Below, piece after piece: positions 36,731 through 48,657 of a DNA stretch of 64,000 nucleotides. The notes beneath the pieces are model-generated. The model saw nothing but the letters and a program-made list of their open reading frames with translations, was not told the DNA's origin and made no database searches. Origin of the DNA: Euryodendron excelsum. Its lineage: Eukaryota > Streptophyta > Magnoliopsida > Ericales > Pentaphylacaceae. The DNA lies in NCBI GenBank assembly GCA_033060915.1, contig CM065394.1:34210001-34274000 (forward strand), written 5' to 3'. A program made the translations under genes and the position numbers. Within the stretch, counting starts at the first letter, position 1. Every line of letters starts with the position of its first letter.

Positions 36731-37965
36731 TATAAGAGAAAGTGTTTAGAGTTTAATATAAGAGTTAACGGTGGGTTATCAAAAAAATAACATGATCAAG
36801 AAACTGGTTTAAAAAGAGGTGTGGGAGAAAGAATAAAATCAAAAGCTTGACTTGATTATATATTAAAATAACTAGAATACCCTTATTAATTATAATGATA
36901 CATAAATAATTTTTTTTAGAACAAAGCATTATCTACTTCTTTTTATGTAAACTAATTGTTATTTTTAAAGAATAAGTGAGATTAGAAAAATATTGTTTAT
37001 ATGTTAAATAAAAAAAGAAATATAAGATTTAACCCAACTCAACCCGATTTAAACATAGACAGTGATAGGGATGAAATTGAAGAGTTCAACTAGTAATGGG
37101 TATGGAACAGAGGGCATGGAGGAGAGATTAGGCAAACTCGTCTTATACCCAATCTGTTGTCCTCTCTAATTATAACTTGACCACCGTTTTGCTTCCCTAC
37201 AATGATGGACGAAAACCATTTTTTCTCATTGACTTATTAGAAGATTTTGGATCTTCTCTATTTATGTAAAATGAAATATTTATTTTAAATGCATACTTTT
37301 AAATCTCAGTTTAAATTAAAGTGTGCTTTGAAAACACGTTACTTTTATAAGTCCAAAAATGTTATATGACTGTCATTTTTCACAATATTTTCATCACTAT
37401 TAGACATAGTTAAGTGATTCCATATGCATTTATTAATGTAAGTCTTACTATCTTGTGTCGAGTAAAATTAAAAATGCAGCAAAAAAAAAATGTAGTGTCT
37501 TTAGCATTATCGTTAAAGCAAAATTGTGATTCCATTCAAAATCTGATGCCATAAGCAGTCAAAATGAGTCATGCTATATATATATATAATAAAAAAATGT
37601 ATAGAGAATTTACAGATAAATGATATGATTATTTATAATTTTTTTATTTTTTAAATCAAAACACACAACATTTTAGTTCATAATTTAACAGAAAATGATG
37701 TAGTCACTCGCCTATCACTAGTAAACATAAGCAAATAGAATACACGTGTATTGAATAATGTGAGCTCTCCCAGCTTCTTTAAAAAATGGTCACCCTATTA
37801 CTACTCTTCTAAAAGTAACATGGTCACGTAGTTTTGAAAAAAATTCTGTAAAAAGAGAATTGTAACGTCAAAATTGTTGTAGTGGGCGTGAGCACGCGCA
37901 TTTCTATCTCGTGGCTATAGATATGTGAAGGACCTTAAAATTGGTGTTGGTGGGGTCCAGGCCAG
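36731..37965. other. AT-rich upstream region of AHP6
   Basis: About 1.2 kb with no ORF of note and short TA runs (37577-37590). Part of it is probably AHP6 promoter, but no specific site was identified. Confidence 0.5.
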
Positions 37966-38165
37966 GGCAGGCCACCCTATATAAATTCCAGCAACCTGGG
38001 GGCCGGGCTAAGCCTTCCCGCTCTAAGAGGACACAAAAGCTTCAAACACTTGGAATTATCAGCTCATCAAGAAAGTCCATACGGAGGTTCAATCAATCAA
38101 GCTCTTCACATTGCTATTTTTTCCCCCCTCTTCAAAGATTAGCCAAGACGGGTCTTTCTGTGTGG
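37966..38165 (+). promoter_or_regulatory. Core promoter and 5' UTR of AHP6
   Basis: A TATA box, CCCTATATAAATTCC, lies at about 37975-37989. Transcription would start near 38010, giving a leader of about 150 nt before the ATG at 38166. In-frame and out-of-frame upstream ATGs are present (for example near 38080 and 38111). Confidence 0.65.
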
Positions 38166-38519
38166 ATGCTTGGGTTGGGTGCGGATCGCTTGCGAGCCGA
38201 CATGAATCGTTTGCTCGCCTTGCTCTTTCATCAGGTACCTGCCTAGTACCCCCTCTGAATTCCTGGCTACCTGTTACGGTTTTCACAGTTTTTGCTGCTG
38301 CTGCTGTTTAGTTTTATGTTGTCTGCTTATAACTTATAAGGTATAGTGATCATGCAAAATAATACATATTATATGTGGCTTAGGGAGTGTTGGACGAGCA
38401 GTTCTTGCAGCTCCAGCAGCTTCAAGACGAGACCTCTCCTAACTTTGTCTCTGAGGTTGTCAACATCTACTTCCACGAGTCCGAGAAGCTCCTCAGGAAT
38501 CTCAGGGGACTATTGTGCG

Positions 38520-38601
<82 letters not shown>

Positions 38602-39538
38602 GGCATGAATTACTTAAATGTGTTTTATGGGTTTTTTTGGCACACTTGGATTTGTGTAATGTGGTGTTTGGACGTGATTTTTTTAATTATTTACTATTTT
38701 TTAAATTATGTTTAAGTACTTCACTCAAAAAAAATGACTTTAAAATTAGTTTAGATGTGAAAAAAATATTTTAAAAATTGATTAATTAAATTTAATTTAA
38801 ATTTATAATTTTTGACTTTTTTAAATAGCAATGGAACGCCCCAAAAGCTCCATTTTACTTGTTGGGTTTATCAGATTTTCATCTCTCTCTCATACACTAG
38901 CACACACAAAGGAGTATTTTGGATTTTGGTGTAATGGGTTTAATCTTGTTTTATGTGTTGTTGACGAGACAGACTGGATAGGGAGTTCTCGGACTACAAG
39001 AAAATGGGAATCCATTTGAATCAGTTGATGGGGAGCAGCTCAAGCATTGGTGCCAAAAGAATCAGAAATTTATGCGTCGCCTTTCGGGCCGCTTCCGAAC
39101 AGAATAACAGAACTGCGTGCGTACATGAAGCCTTTTACTTTTCCCCTCTCTACCGTCGCGCTTTTCCTTTTCTTTGGTTGAGTGCTTTTACATTTCACGT
39201 GCCCTATTCTTTAATTTCCGAGAGAGAGAGAGAGAGGGCTGCGGTAGGGCTATTTTAAAACATGTTTCTTTATGTGGGTTTCAGATGCTTGCAAGCTTTA
39301 GAGCTGCTAGAGCACGAATATTGCTATCTCAAGAACAAACTGCACGAACTCTTCCAAGTAAGATATATGTATATAATCTATAACTCAAACTACCATGCAT
39401 TACATTAAATTTTGAACTTATATTGCTTCCACTCTTCACTCACTCGGCGAAGTTATTCAGTATAAGTGTCATTTTATGATACAGATAGAGCAACAGCGAG
39501 TACTGGCAGCTGGAGTCAGATACCCAATGCAGAACTGA
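38166..39538 (+). CDS. AHP6: Pseudo histidine-containing phosphotransfer protein (AHP6 type)
   Basis: This is an HPt-fold protein of the cytokinin two-component pathway. True HPts carry phosphate on a His in HQLKGSS; here the site reads HLNQLMGSSSSIGA, with Asn83 in its place. The protein should therefore be unable to accept phosphate and should act as an inhibitor of cytokinin signalling, as Arabidopsis AHP6 does (for example in protoxylem and phyllotaxis). Exons are 38166-38234, 38384-38514, 38973-39116, 39285-39357 and 39485-39538. They total 471 nt and encode 156 aa, all in phase. Introns 2 and 3 both use GTGCGT donors. The start MLGLGADRLRADMNRLLALL and the end EQQRVLAAGVRYPMQN match the AHP6 subgroup rather than AHP1-5. 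The Asn is a family feature and not a new mutation. Confidence 0.95.
38523..38597. repeat. Compound (CT)n(CA)n microsatellite in AHP6 intron 2
   Basis: About 20 CT units then about 16 CA units begin 8 bp after the exon 2 donor site (38515). Length changes here would sit right at the 5' splice site. Confidence 0.95.
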
Positions 39539-40385
39539 AACAAAGACACGACTTTGCTCTCTCTTGGATCCCACTTACTGATTTCAGTTTATCTGTACTT
39601 AAAGCTAGGCACTAATAGGGAAAAAGAAGAAGAAGAATATAAAAGAGTTGACACTACTGTCACCTATCTGCAATGTAGGGTTATATTCTTTCTTTTTTTT
39701 TTGGTACTGCAATGCGTCCTGACAGCAAATAAATGGTATTTGAAGCTGCATTTCAGATTTGGATATGAAAGTCTTTGGAGATTCAGCTTTCAATGCAGAT
39801 ATTAGGGTCTTTATCTTTTATGGACCTGTCACTTTCTAATTGATCACCAAGAAGCATCAAATATTTCAGTCAGTCACTCAAATCAGTCAATCAAGGAGCC
39901 AACCAATCTGTCTGAGAGGAAGATTCTGATAAAATACTGTGGTTATTTATTATGAGGGTCAAAATCATTTCACCATAGATGCTGAAAACTAGCCCATTTT
40001 ACCCTAGAATGAGTGTAACTCTGTCAAACTGAACCCATTTATGCAGCAAACTGAACCCCCATTTATCCAGCATAATTAATACTGTACCTACCAATGTAGA
40101 CCAGGGTCCAATTGTCTCCAGAGAGGGTTGGACTGGACTTGAACTAAATTTAACTGTGCTATCTTTTGGAGTAATTGAATATAGTTTGATATAGAAATAT
40201 AAGAATTTGCTTTCATATATATATATTGATTATATGTCATAGTCATTTTCCTTGTGTAGCTTGATTTGTGTAAGTAGAATGAGTTCATGTTGGATTAGGT
40301 TTCAGCAATTGGTCTAACCCCAATAACTGCAGAAATACTTAGATAAATGGCTAACCTTTCATTGCTCATGAAGACGTAAACTTAT

Positions 40386-40466
40386 AGCCTATTTGAAACT
40401 TGAGAAGGATTCCTTTTCTATAATAACTCCATTAGTGATTTCTTTCCTTTTCACCCAAACAGGCCC
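40386..40466. repeat. Short member of the AGCCTGTTTGGAACTT family
   Basis: Starts AGCCTATTTGAAACTTGAGA and ends TTTTCACCCAAACAGGCC. At about 80 bp it is an internally deleted foldback. Confidence 0.55.
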
Positions 40467-41582
40467 TTAAAGTGATAAGAAATATTAGGAAAACCTATTA
40501 TAGCACAATAGAAAAAGTATTAACATTAATTGCATCCGAAAGGGGTGGAAAGAAATGACATCGCTTGTCTTAACCTGGGCTTTCTTGTTGTACTACTGGG
40601 CTTTGTGATAATGCAGCCCAAGATCGGCCCGAAGCCTTCTACGACATGAACAAGTACAATAATGTGCGAGGTGACACATCGTTGTCACTAAAAGACAACA
40701 TTATTGTTTTGTTTGTTTTTTTTGTTTTTCGAATATATGAGTTTAATGTATATTTGCGTCAATTTATTCATCAGGCTTATTATTGGGCCGCCTTGAGATT
40801 TTTTTGGAGTAATTAAAAAAATTAATTTTTTCATATTACTTGAAATATTCTAGTGAGCAAAGGGAAAAAGTAGAAGTAAGAGAGAGAAAAAAAAAATTAA
40901 GCAAAAGAGAGAAGAAAAAAAATACCCTCACAAAAATTGGACGTGTAAATTAAAAATTTTTGTCGGTCTTGCAAAGCCCCAACATGAAAGGCCCATTACT
41001 CACCATCAAAGTCCCCACTATTTCTGATCCTAATTGTTTGATGTTGGATTGAAATGAATGAGCAGTCATTCTCTTTTCAGTTGTCAATTTCTTATCCATG
41101 GCCTACCCTACAATCGGACTGTGATATTTCACATGCGATTTTGTGGTACACCATTTTCTATTAGGTCCACCACTCAGGTTCGTCGAGCCCAAATCCATGA
41201 TACATCTTTTCAGTCATTTTCATTTAACGTGTTTGATCTTAAATTTATCAAAGAAAAAAAAATAAAAAAAACGGATAGAAAAAGAAGTTGAAATAAAAAA
41301 ATTAAATTTATTTCGGTTTTTGTTTGGGTCCGGAAATGAGAAGAGGATAAATTGGTATTTGTCAAAAATATCCATTCTCTTTTTTTTGGTTACTTATAAG
41401 AAATGAAAATAAATATGTATAAGTTATTTTATTTTTCTTTCTCTTAATAAATTCAAAATCCAAACATAACATAAGGATTATTGTGAAGAAGATAAAACTA
41501 AATAGGTGTTTCCGCAACCAAAGTACTAAAATTGTCGAGCCAATGGTGGAGTGCTGGACCTAAGAATTTTTTTAAGTGAGGC

Positions 41583-42238
41583 AGGGGCGGATCCAAGATT
41601 TTTATTCAGTGAAGACGAAACTTATATAGAATCTTACATGAAATTGTTTCTGAATGGATAATATGTTTTCTTTGATAAATAATGAAATAACTAAACTAAA
41701 GACGCCAAAAAAGGCGGCATCACCTCTGTACAAAAATTGTAAATATAAAATTATACCATTATGAAAAATCTTAATTCAGATTTGATTGGCTATGATTCAA
41801 AATTCTAAGAAAGGATTTTGGGTAACCAAGCCCCTATAGATACAATTAAAAGGGTGGTTTTGAGATTTGAGTCTTTTTTTGACCTTTTAAAATATTAGTA
41901 GATAGTAGTTAGACAAATAAAATATTAAATGAGTAAGAGCATTTTAATTTATTATTAGAATAGAGGTTAGAAATTAAGATTGTGTTGTTTATTTGGTCAA
42001 ATAATAAAGGTTTAATGATATATATTCTGCTATAGATTAAGTGATGCTCGGTGGAAACAAATGTAAGTGGTAATAAATTTAAAAGGGATAAATATAGGTG
42101 TTAGTATTTTCAATAAGAACAAAACATATATTTACAACTTAAAATTAAATAAATACATATAAATATTTTTTTAAAATAATGAAAGTTGTCAAGCTTATAA
42201 GGACAGTTGCCTCCACTGGTTCCTTCACAGATCCGCCC
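41583..42238. repeat. Putative hAT-like non-autonomous element
   Basis: The left end CAGGGGCGGATCCAAGAT and the right end TTCACAGATCCGCCC share an inverted GGGCGGATC / GATCCGCCC core. Such GGCGGATCC ends are common in plant hAT-type MITEs. The right end is eroded, no 8-bp target duplication could be confirmed, and no transposase lies inside. Confidence 0.45.
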
Positions 42239-43461
42239 TTTAAAGAAAGAATGAGGTAAAAATTCTTTGAATTGTCAAGAGTCCAGATAAAGTTTTTTTT
42301 TAATTTGACCCTTGGGGCTGGGGCTGGCCCTTGGTCCAAGGGTAGGTTCTCTTAGGTGGAGGAAAAGACGTTAAGACCGCCGAAACAACAAGTTGCGTTT
42401 AAAATTCTATCATTTGGTAAGGGACAATTTTGAAAAACAAGTAGGGTATATACTTATGTATGGTATGCTCACAAATATACTTATAGGTACATTATGTATA
42501 TTTCTGAAACCGAAATGAGCTTTGAGTTTCCTCCATTGGAAAGTGTCAAGGTAATTGGCAAATACCTCCTGGCTAGAAATGACCACCAAGCTTTTGAGTC
42601 TTTCCTACCCGAAATTCTGAAAAGTTGAAAACCCAGCTGTATTAGTTGACTTTTGGCGCTAATACCCTACATCACACGCAGTGAGAAGCAATTTTCCTTA
42701 ACATTGGGACAGTTCAACATACGAAAAGTCCAATCTTATAGAAATAAATATATAAAGAGTTTCACTAGAAAATTTTTACAATTGAAAACCATTGTTTTAT
42801 TTTTCTAAGATGAAAGGTCTTAATTCAGTTACATTACTTTATATAATTTTTCTATATGTATAACAGTACTCTTCAGCATTTGTATGGCAAAAACTAAAAA
42901 AAAAAAGAGTTCTTGCTGTTTGGGCATATGGGTCTGCCTTAATTGTCAAATATGGTTTTCCAATGATATTAGTTTGTCAAAATTAGAAGTAAATGGATGC
43001 TAAGGTCATAGTAAGTTAGTAACCATCAATTTTAAGAGGATGTTATGGTTCAACAAATCTCTCTCTCCCTCTCTGTTGAAAAGAGAACATAAATAAAAGT
43101 TGGCCGGTGGTGGTAACAGTTGTATTTTTTAATTTTGAGGATGTTACCTACCAACCATGTATTCCACCTTACCATCATTTTCTTAATTTACTCATATCTC
43201 ACCCTTGGCTCGAGTTGTGGGGGCTGTTTCACACTTGGTCTGGTTGATTCTAAATATTAAGCATAGAACTCATCTCAATGATACATGTAAGGAATATGTA
43301 TGGATGTTTCATATTAGTCAATGTGTGTATATGTACATATACATATTTTTGTATTCGGTATAATGGATAGGTTGGATATTGTGGCTGCTGCTTGTAGTTG
43401 ATGACTCCTGACATCACCTCCCAATATTGATGCTTGTTGGTAGCTTGGGAACATCTACTCG

Positions 43462-44493
43462 TGTCACGGGCTGGCAGGCCGGTCACCACACGGTGACACT
43501 AAATGTGACCCGCCATGATCATACGCAGCGGAATACACCCGTGAGGCGACTATGCTCCAAGCAATAGTCCCGCCAAACTCAAACACCAAGGCATAAGATT
43601 ATGCGCTTGTCCAGGATCCATCGGTAAGGCCCCGCATAACTCTTTAAGCACGGACCTCTGATGCTCAAGCCATAAGGCAACCCAAGCTATAGGCGATAGC
43701 AACGCCATACTCAAATGCGCGCACACACGGCAAGCAATGTGCTTAGCGCCAGTCCCTCTCGAAACACAAGCCAGATGGCCATGTGCAACTAGACATGCGC
43801 GCGTCAGCCAAGCATCACCTGTTAGGCACAACGCCTCCATCCTTGAAGCTCTTAGCGCCCCGCGTCAAGGTTGCCCGCAAGGAAAGGCACCACCGAATAG
43901 CGACTGTTAAGCCCACAGCATAGTGCCCCGCGACACCAATGCTAGCCAAACCAAGCGGCCGTGTGCACAAGCGTGAACCCAATGCGCAAGTGCACACGAG
44001 ACACACGGCATGCAAGTGTGCACACCGAGGTCCAATCCGTCATGGACATAAGCCCCACCACTTTATAATTATGGCGTAGCGGGTGCGAATGCCACAACCC
44101 CATCCTCGACGCCAATGCCCAACATTTGCCCCACCGGGCACAATGCCGCCCATGTAGCCCCTTGACTAGCATGAGGACTGCAGCCACGTGCCACAGCCGG
44201 CCCCCAAGTCTCACCCACTCCCTTGGGGGACTCACTTGAATGCTGTCCCTTTCGGTAGCACCAGGGGGTGGTAGAGTCAACACCATGCCCCCCCTTATAA
44301 TAGCATTCTGAGCCATCTCCAAACTGATAGGAAGAAACATCCTACCCCCTCGAGGAGTCATAATCCATAAATCCAATAAATATGGAAAATACAAATTACG
44401 AGATTGCCATGCCACCGGCCAATCATGCTTAGACATGCCCCACGCCAAGGTCCCTCGCGGCCCTCGACGTGCCACGGGTGGCAACCCGTGACA
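43462..44493. mobile_element. Solo LTR, 1032 bp, GC-rich
   Basis: The element starts TGTCACGGGCTGGC and ends GGCAACCCGTGACA, with 9-bp perfect inverted ends (TGTCACGGG/CCCGTGACA). It is flanked by identical 5-bp copies of ACTCG at 43457-43461 and 44494-44498. TG...CA ends, a 5-bp duplication and no internal gag-pol mean a solo LTR. It is markedly GC-richer than the surrounding DNA. Open frames on the minus strand, up to 180 codons, follow from the GC content and carry no domain. The superfamily is unknown. Confidence 0.88.
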
Positions 44494-44593
44494 ACTCGCC
44501 TTGTAGTTGGCACTTGCAGAGAATTTACGTACGCAAAGTTGATAATGCTACTGATTATCATATTCTTTTTCTGAAATTAATTAATCACTCCAC

Positions 44594-44596
<3 letters not shown>

Positions 44597-44663
<67 letters not shown>
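44597..44663. repeat. (CT)n microsatellite
   Basis: About 33 uninterrupted CT units followed by CGTACG. Confidence 0.97.
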
Positions 44664-44670
<7 letters not shown>

Positions 44671-45450
44671 CACTTAGAGAAAAAAGTAATGGAGGTGATC
44701 ATGGAAGCCAGCTCCAACATGGCTAATACCAACAAAAAATAATAATAATAAAGATGAAAAAATATTGGATTTTTGGGACTTCGCTATTGAAGTTATACCT
44801 GGTAAAGAGATATCTATTCATTTCTCTCAAGAATAATCCACAGAAAAAAAAGAAAAGACAAAAAAAACTTAAATATGAGGATTGGCGCTCGATTAGGATT
44901 GACTCAATATAAAAAGTTTAAACAAAAAATTACTCAAACTCAATTTGCAATAAGCTTGATCAACTAAAATTTATTTAAAAAATAAACAAATTAAATTTAA
45001 AAATTTTTCAAATTTATTAAATTTTTAAATAAAATTTAAACAATTTACTACTTGACTGGTTTACTGTCATAACTCTAGTTAGATGGGAACTTGGATTTGA
45101 ATTAGCCTCCTTCATTACCACATGAAAAATTGAGTATTTTTTTTTTTAAATTTGGATTACAGCCATTCCAACCAGAACTTGGTATCAAATAATCATATAA
45201 AAACACCTTTCAATCTTATCACCTCAAGACAAAAAATACCCCGATGAATGTCTTAATATATAATTTAACAAAGAATTTATTATTATTTAGTAATTCTATT
45301 AGTTAATTATTTACCAAAATTATTAATCAAAGAGGTACTGAAATAGAATGGACGTCACGGACCCGCGAAATTTTTCATTGGTCTCGCTTTTGATTAACAC
45401 GTGTCTACCGCACTGCGCTCCGAGTTTCCTCCGTGTGTTTTCTCTCTCCT
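44664..45450. other. AT-rich spacer upstream of the LURP-one-related gene
   Basis: No gene, RNA or clear element was recognised. The 3' part is presumably promoter. Confidence 0.55.
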
Positions 45451-45574
45451 CTCTCTTATATATCTCTCTCCAATACGATCTTACCTTCTGTCACATTTTG
45501 TCGTTCTACAGATTTACAGAATTTCAAGGCCGCACACCCGAAAGAGATTGGACTGAAAAGCTTGGAAATCTGAA
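45451..45574 (+). promoter_or_regulatory. Core promoter and leader of the LURP-one-related gene
   Basis: A TATA-like CTTATATATCTC lies at about 45455-45466 inside a pyrimidine-rich stretch, followed by a leader of roughly 80 nt to the ATG at 45575. Confidence 0.5.
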
Positions 45575-46761
45575 ATGAAAGGTGGCGTTATTGTCGTTGA
45601 AGATGGGTTCGTATTCGAAGAAGAGACCCACCTCACTGTCCTCAAGACCTCTATTTTCTTCACCGGCGATGGCTTCACCGTTTACGATTCCAAAGGCGAG
45701 CTCGTTTTCAGAGTCGACTCGTACGGACCGGACACTCGTGACAAGGGTGAACTCGTCCTGATGGACGCTTCCGGCCGGTGCCTCCTCACTGTCCGACGAA
45801 AGGTAATTTGACTCTCTTAGCTCTTACTTCTACTTCTCCGTCTCTTCCACGCTGGTAAAGTGAGTCGACTCGGTGAGCCAATTTAGAGGGTTAATTTACA
45901 TTGAATACGCAAAACCGAACGGAAAATTGAATTTTCGGATATGGGTCGCGTCAGTTTTTGCTTTGAACAAATGGGTATTCATTGTATCTTAATTTACTGT
46001 AACGTTTACTCGTGACTCGCTCGTAGCTCACCCTCACAACGAGTCACAACGACTCACCGTGGCGAGCTTCGTCGTTTGAATGACAAAACCACGTAAATGC
46101 CAATAAAGGAAAGAAATTGAAAACCCAGCGTTTCATTGATTTGTAACGGTTGGATTTTAATTTGAATGTGGTATCTACTCTTCACAAGCTCTCTTGAGTA
46201 ACTCAGAGTCGACCCGTCGAGTTATCTATTTTTGATCACTCAATTGAGTCCGTTCTACATACAAATGTACAGAGATGGGGAAAAAAACAGTGAATTTGCA
46301 TTCGTGTTAGATATATCTTGATCATGGTTTTTGTCTTTGTTCTGAAGCAGAGGCCGAGTCTCCATCAACGATGGGAGGGTTTCTTAGGAGAGAGAACCGA
46401 CGGTCAGAAGCCGATCTTCAGTGTGCGGAGATCATCGATCATCGGACGATCGAGCATAACGGTAGAGATGTACAACAACCCCGGCGAGGAGTACCAGATC
46501 GAGGGGTCGTTCGCACAGCGATGTTGCACGATCTTCGACGAATCGAAGAAATCGGTGGCCGAGATCCGACGTAAAGTCAATGCTTCGGCCAATGTGGTGC
46601 TTGGCAAGGACGTCTTCTCCCTCTGCATCAAGCCTGGCTTTGATGGTGCCTTCGCTATGGGTTTGGTCCTTGTCCTTGATCAGATTAACGGTGATGATTA
46701 TGTTGAGGATGGTGGGGCCGAGGTAGACCTACCCAATGAAGATTCAAATAGGTCTTCTTAA
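45575..46761 (+). CDS. LOR12: LURP-one-related protein (DUF567/LOR family)
   Basis: The LOR family has a tubby-like beta-barrel fold. The founding member LURP1 is needed for basal defence against oomycetes in Arabidopsis, but the biochemical role is unknown. Exons are 45575-45802 (76 codons) and 46351-46761 (136 codons plus TAA), giving 212 aa; the intron is GT-AG and phase 0. The hallmark pattern is present: LTVLKTSIFFTGDGFTVYD, GELVFRVDSYG, LVLMDASGRCLLTVRRK, then RPSLHQRWEGFLGE and a C-terminal barrel half ending FDGAFAMGLVLVLDQIN. The tail is acidic. Closest from memory is At3g15810 (LOR12). No signal peptide or membrane segment is seen. Its 3' UTR area is the left end of the segment repeated three times to the right. 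Confidence 0.93.
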
Positions 46762-48230
46762 AATTTTCTTTTCTTTTGTCTTTTTAATTTATTTTCTTGG
46801 TTTGAGTTGACTCAATGGGGTTTGTCCCTTCATAGGGAACCCCTTGTCGTTGTTTCTAGAGTCTTAGATCTTTTGTTTTCATCAGAAAAAAGAATAGAAA
46901 AGAAAAGAAGGTATTGTTACTCTTTGTATACTTATAATGGTGCTGATAAGTGGAAGTATGTTTAAATTTTAGGGTTAATTATTTATATATTTTTTGAATT
47001 ATGATTTAGTATTATTTTATTTTTTTAAATTTTAAAATATAGTTAGTTGACTTTTGAACTATCATTTTTTATTAATTAATTTCTTTTATTAACAATTTAA
47101 TAGAAAAATAGATAAAAATTATTATTTGATTGGTATATGTTAATAAAAGTATAATTTTATATCTAAATTGATATTATCTTGTTATAATAATTGTTTAATG
47201 GTTGTGATGTTTCTTGAATTGACTTATAAATATAGGGGTAAATTAAAAGGTAATTCAGTTATTAAATAATTATTAAAAAATATTAATTTAGGTATAAAAT
47301 AAATTTTAGTAAACATGTTCAAGTTATATAATAATTTTTCATCTACTCTCCTAACTAATTGCTACTGTATTGTAATAGAAGGAGTTGATTGATACAAATT
47401 GGTAGTTCAGAAGTTTAACTTGTTAGATTTTAGAGTTTAAGGAGGTATAATGATACTGAGTCATAATTTAAGGATGTACTTATAATTAATTCTAAAATTT
47501 AATGTTCTGTGGTGTACTTTAGCTATTTTCAATTTAAAATTAACCAATCCACATTTAACAAGGTCTTGGGGTTTCTAGATTTAAATCATGCAACCATTCC
47601 CTTGGTCATACCTACTACACTTTAATCACCCATAAATTACATGTATTGCTTAAGCTTTTTATTATACTTTTCTAAAATTTTATTTTATTTTTGATTAATC
47701 AGGTCTCTGAGCCATCTTGACTAATTCCAAAACTTGTGTAGTCTGTCGTTTCATACAAATCGAGTAATTATCGAGTCAAATGCAAAATTACGATCATATC
47801 ACTCTACATTGTCGGGCTGGACGAAAGATTTCCTTAAATATAATGCAAAATGAGTTTTGTTCTATTTTCGATCAAAGATTTCTCTAAGAAAAATATGAAT
47901 TTAAGTTTAAAGAAGAAAAGAAGGAGCCCTTGATCCTCAACTGATAGAGAAGAATTTATTCATCCACATAATTTGGACTTCTAGAATATGAGTTCTCATT
48001 TTCTTCCCCTCATTTCCAGTAGACAATCAAAGCGAATGTTCTGTGTCCTGCAAAACATGTCCATCAATTGTTTTTTTTCTTTTTGGGTAAATCACAGGGG
48101 CAAAGTCCGAGAGATGTATAGCCTTTATAAAGTTTTACCTAATGAATATCTAGTTAGGCCTTGCACCATAAGAAGAGAGGCTGCGAAGTTGGATCTAATG
48201 GCCTTTATTAGAGTAAATTAGGTCAACTTA

Positions 48231-48520
48231 GCATCTATTTGGTACAATTTTTTTTTTTTATTTTACATTTTTAGTTTACAATCAAAAAAGTAAAAAAAAA
48301 ATATATTTTTTTTTCTTTTCTAAGTTAAGACAAGCAGAAAATAAAAAAGTTAAAAAAATTTGACTTTTTTTGGTTCATAAAGAAAATTTTGTTTTACATT
48401 TTTAGTTTATAAGTAAAAAAGTCAATTTTTTTTTTTTTTTACTTTTCTAAGTTAAGACAAGCAGAAAAGTAAAAAACTTAAAAAAAATTTACCTTTTTTT
48501 GTTCATAAATTTACCCTTAA
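48231..48520. repeat. Insertion private to copy A, with internal ~130-bp repeat
   Basis: Copies B and C run straight from CAACTTAA into the next shared block, while copy A has about 290 bp extra. The insert starts near CATCTATTTGGTAC and contains two similar units, each with CTAAGTTAAGACAAGCAGAA. It is probably a small non-autonomous DNA element that duplicated internally. Confidence 0.6.
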
Positions 48521-48657
48521 TGGCTCCAAATTTTATTCACCATATATGTGAATGGCTCTATGCAAATTTGAACCTCAACCAGACCTGCCAAAAGAGTGAA
48601 ATTGACTTTGATGCAGTACTTTAAACTACATGCACAACACATGCCTATCTCTCCTTG

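Larger units (their letters stand above)
39539..43456. other. Intergenic DNA downstream of AHP6
   Basis: The start holds the AHP6 3' UTR. The rest is AT-rich with two candidate DNA-element remnants (40386-40466, 41583-42238) and no gene. Small ORFs show no domain. Confidence 0.6.

Noticed and set aside
43942..44484. Minus-strand ORF of 180 codons
   Set aside because: It lies wholly inside the GC-rich solo LTR, shows no domain and overlaps other open frames; long frames are expected at this composition.
47988..48221. 77-codon ORF in copy A
   Set aside because: The matching stretches of copies B and C have diverged with frameshifts and no sign of codon conservation, so it is not a conserved gene.
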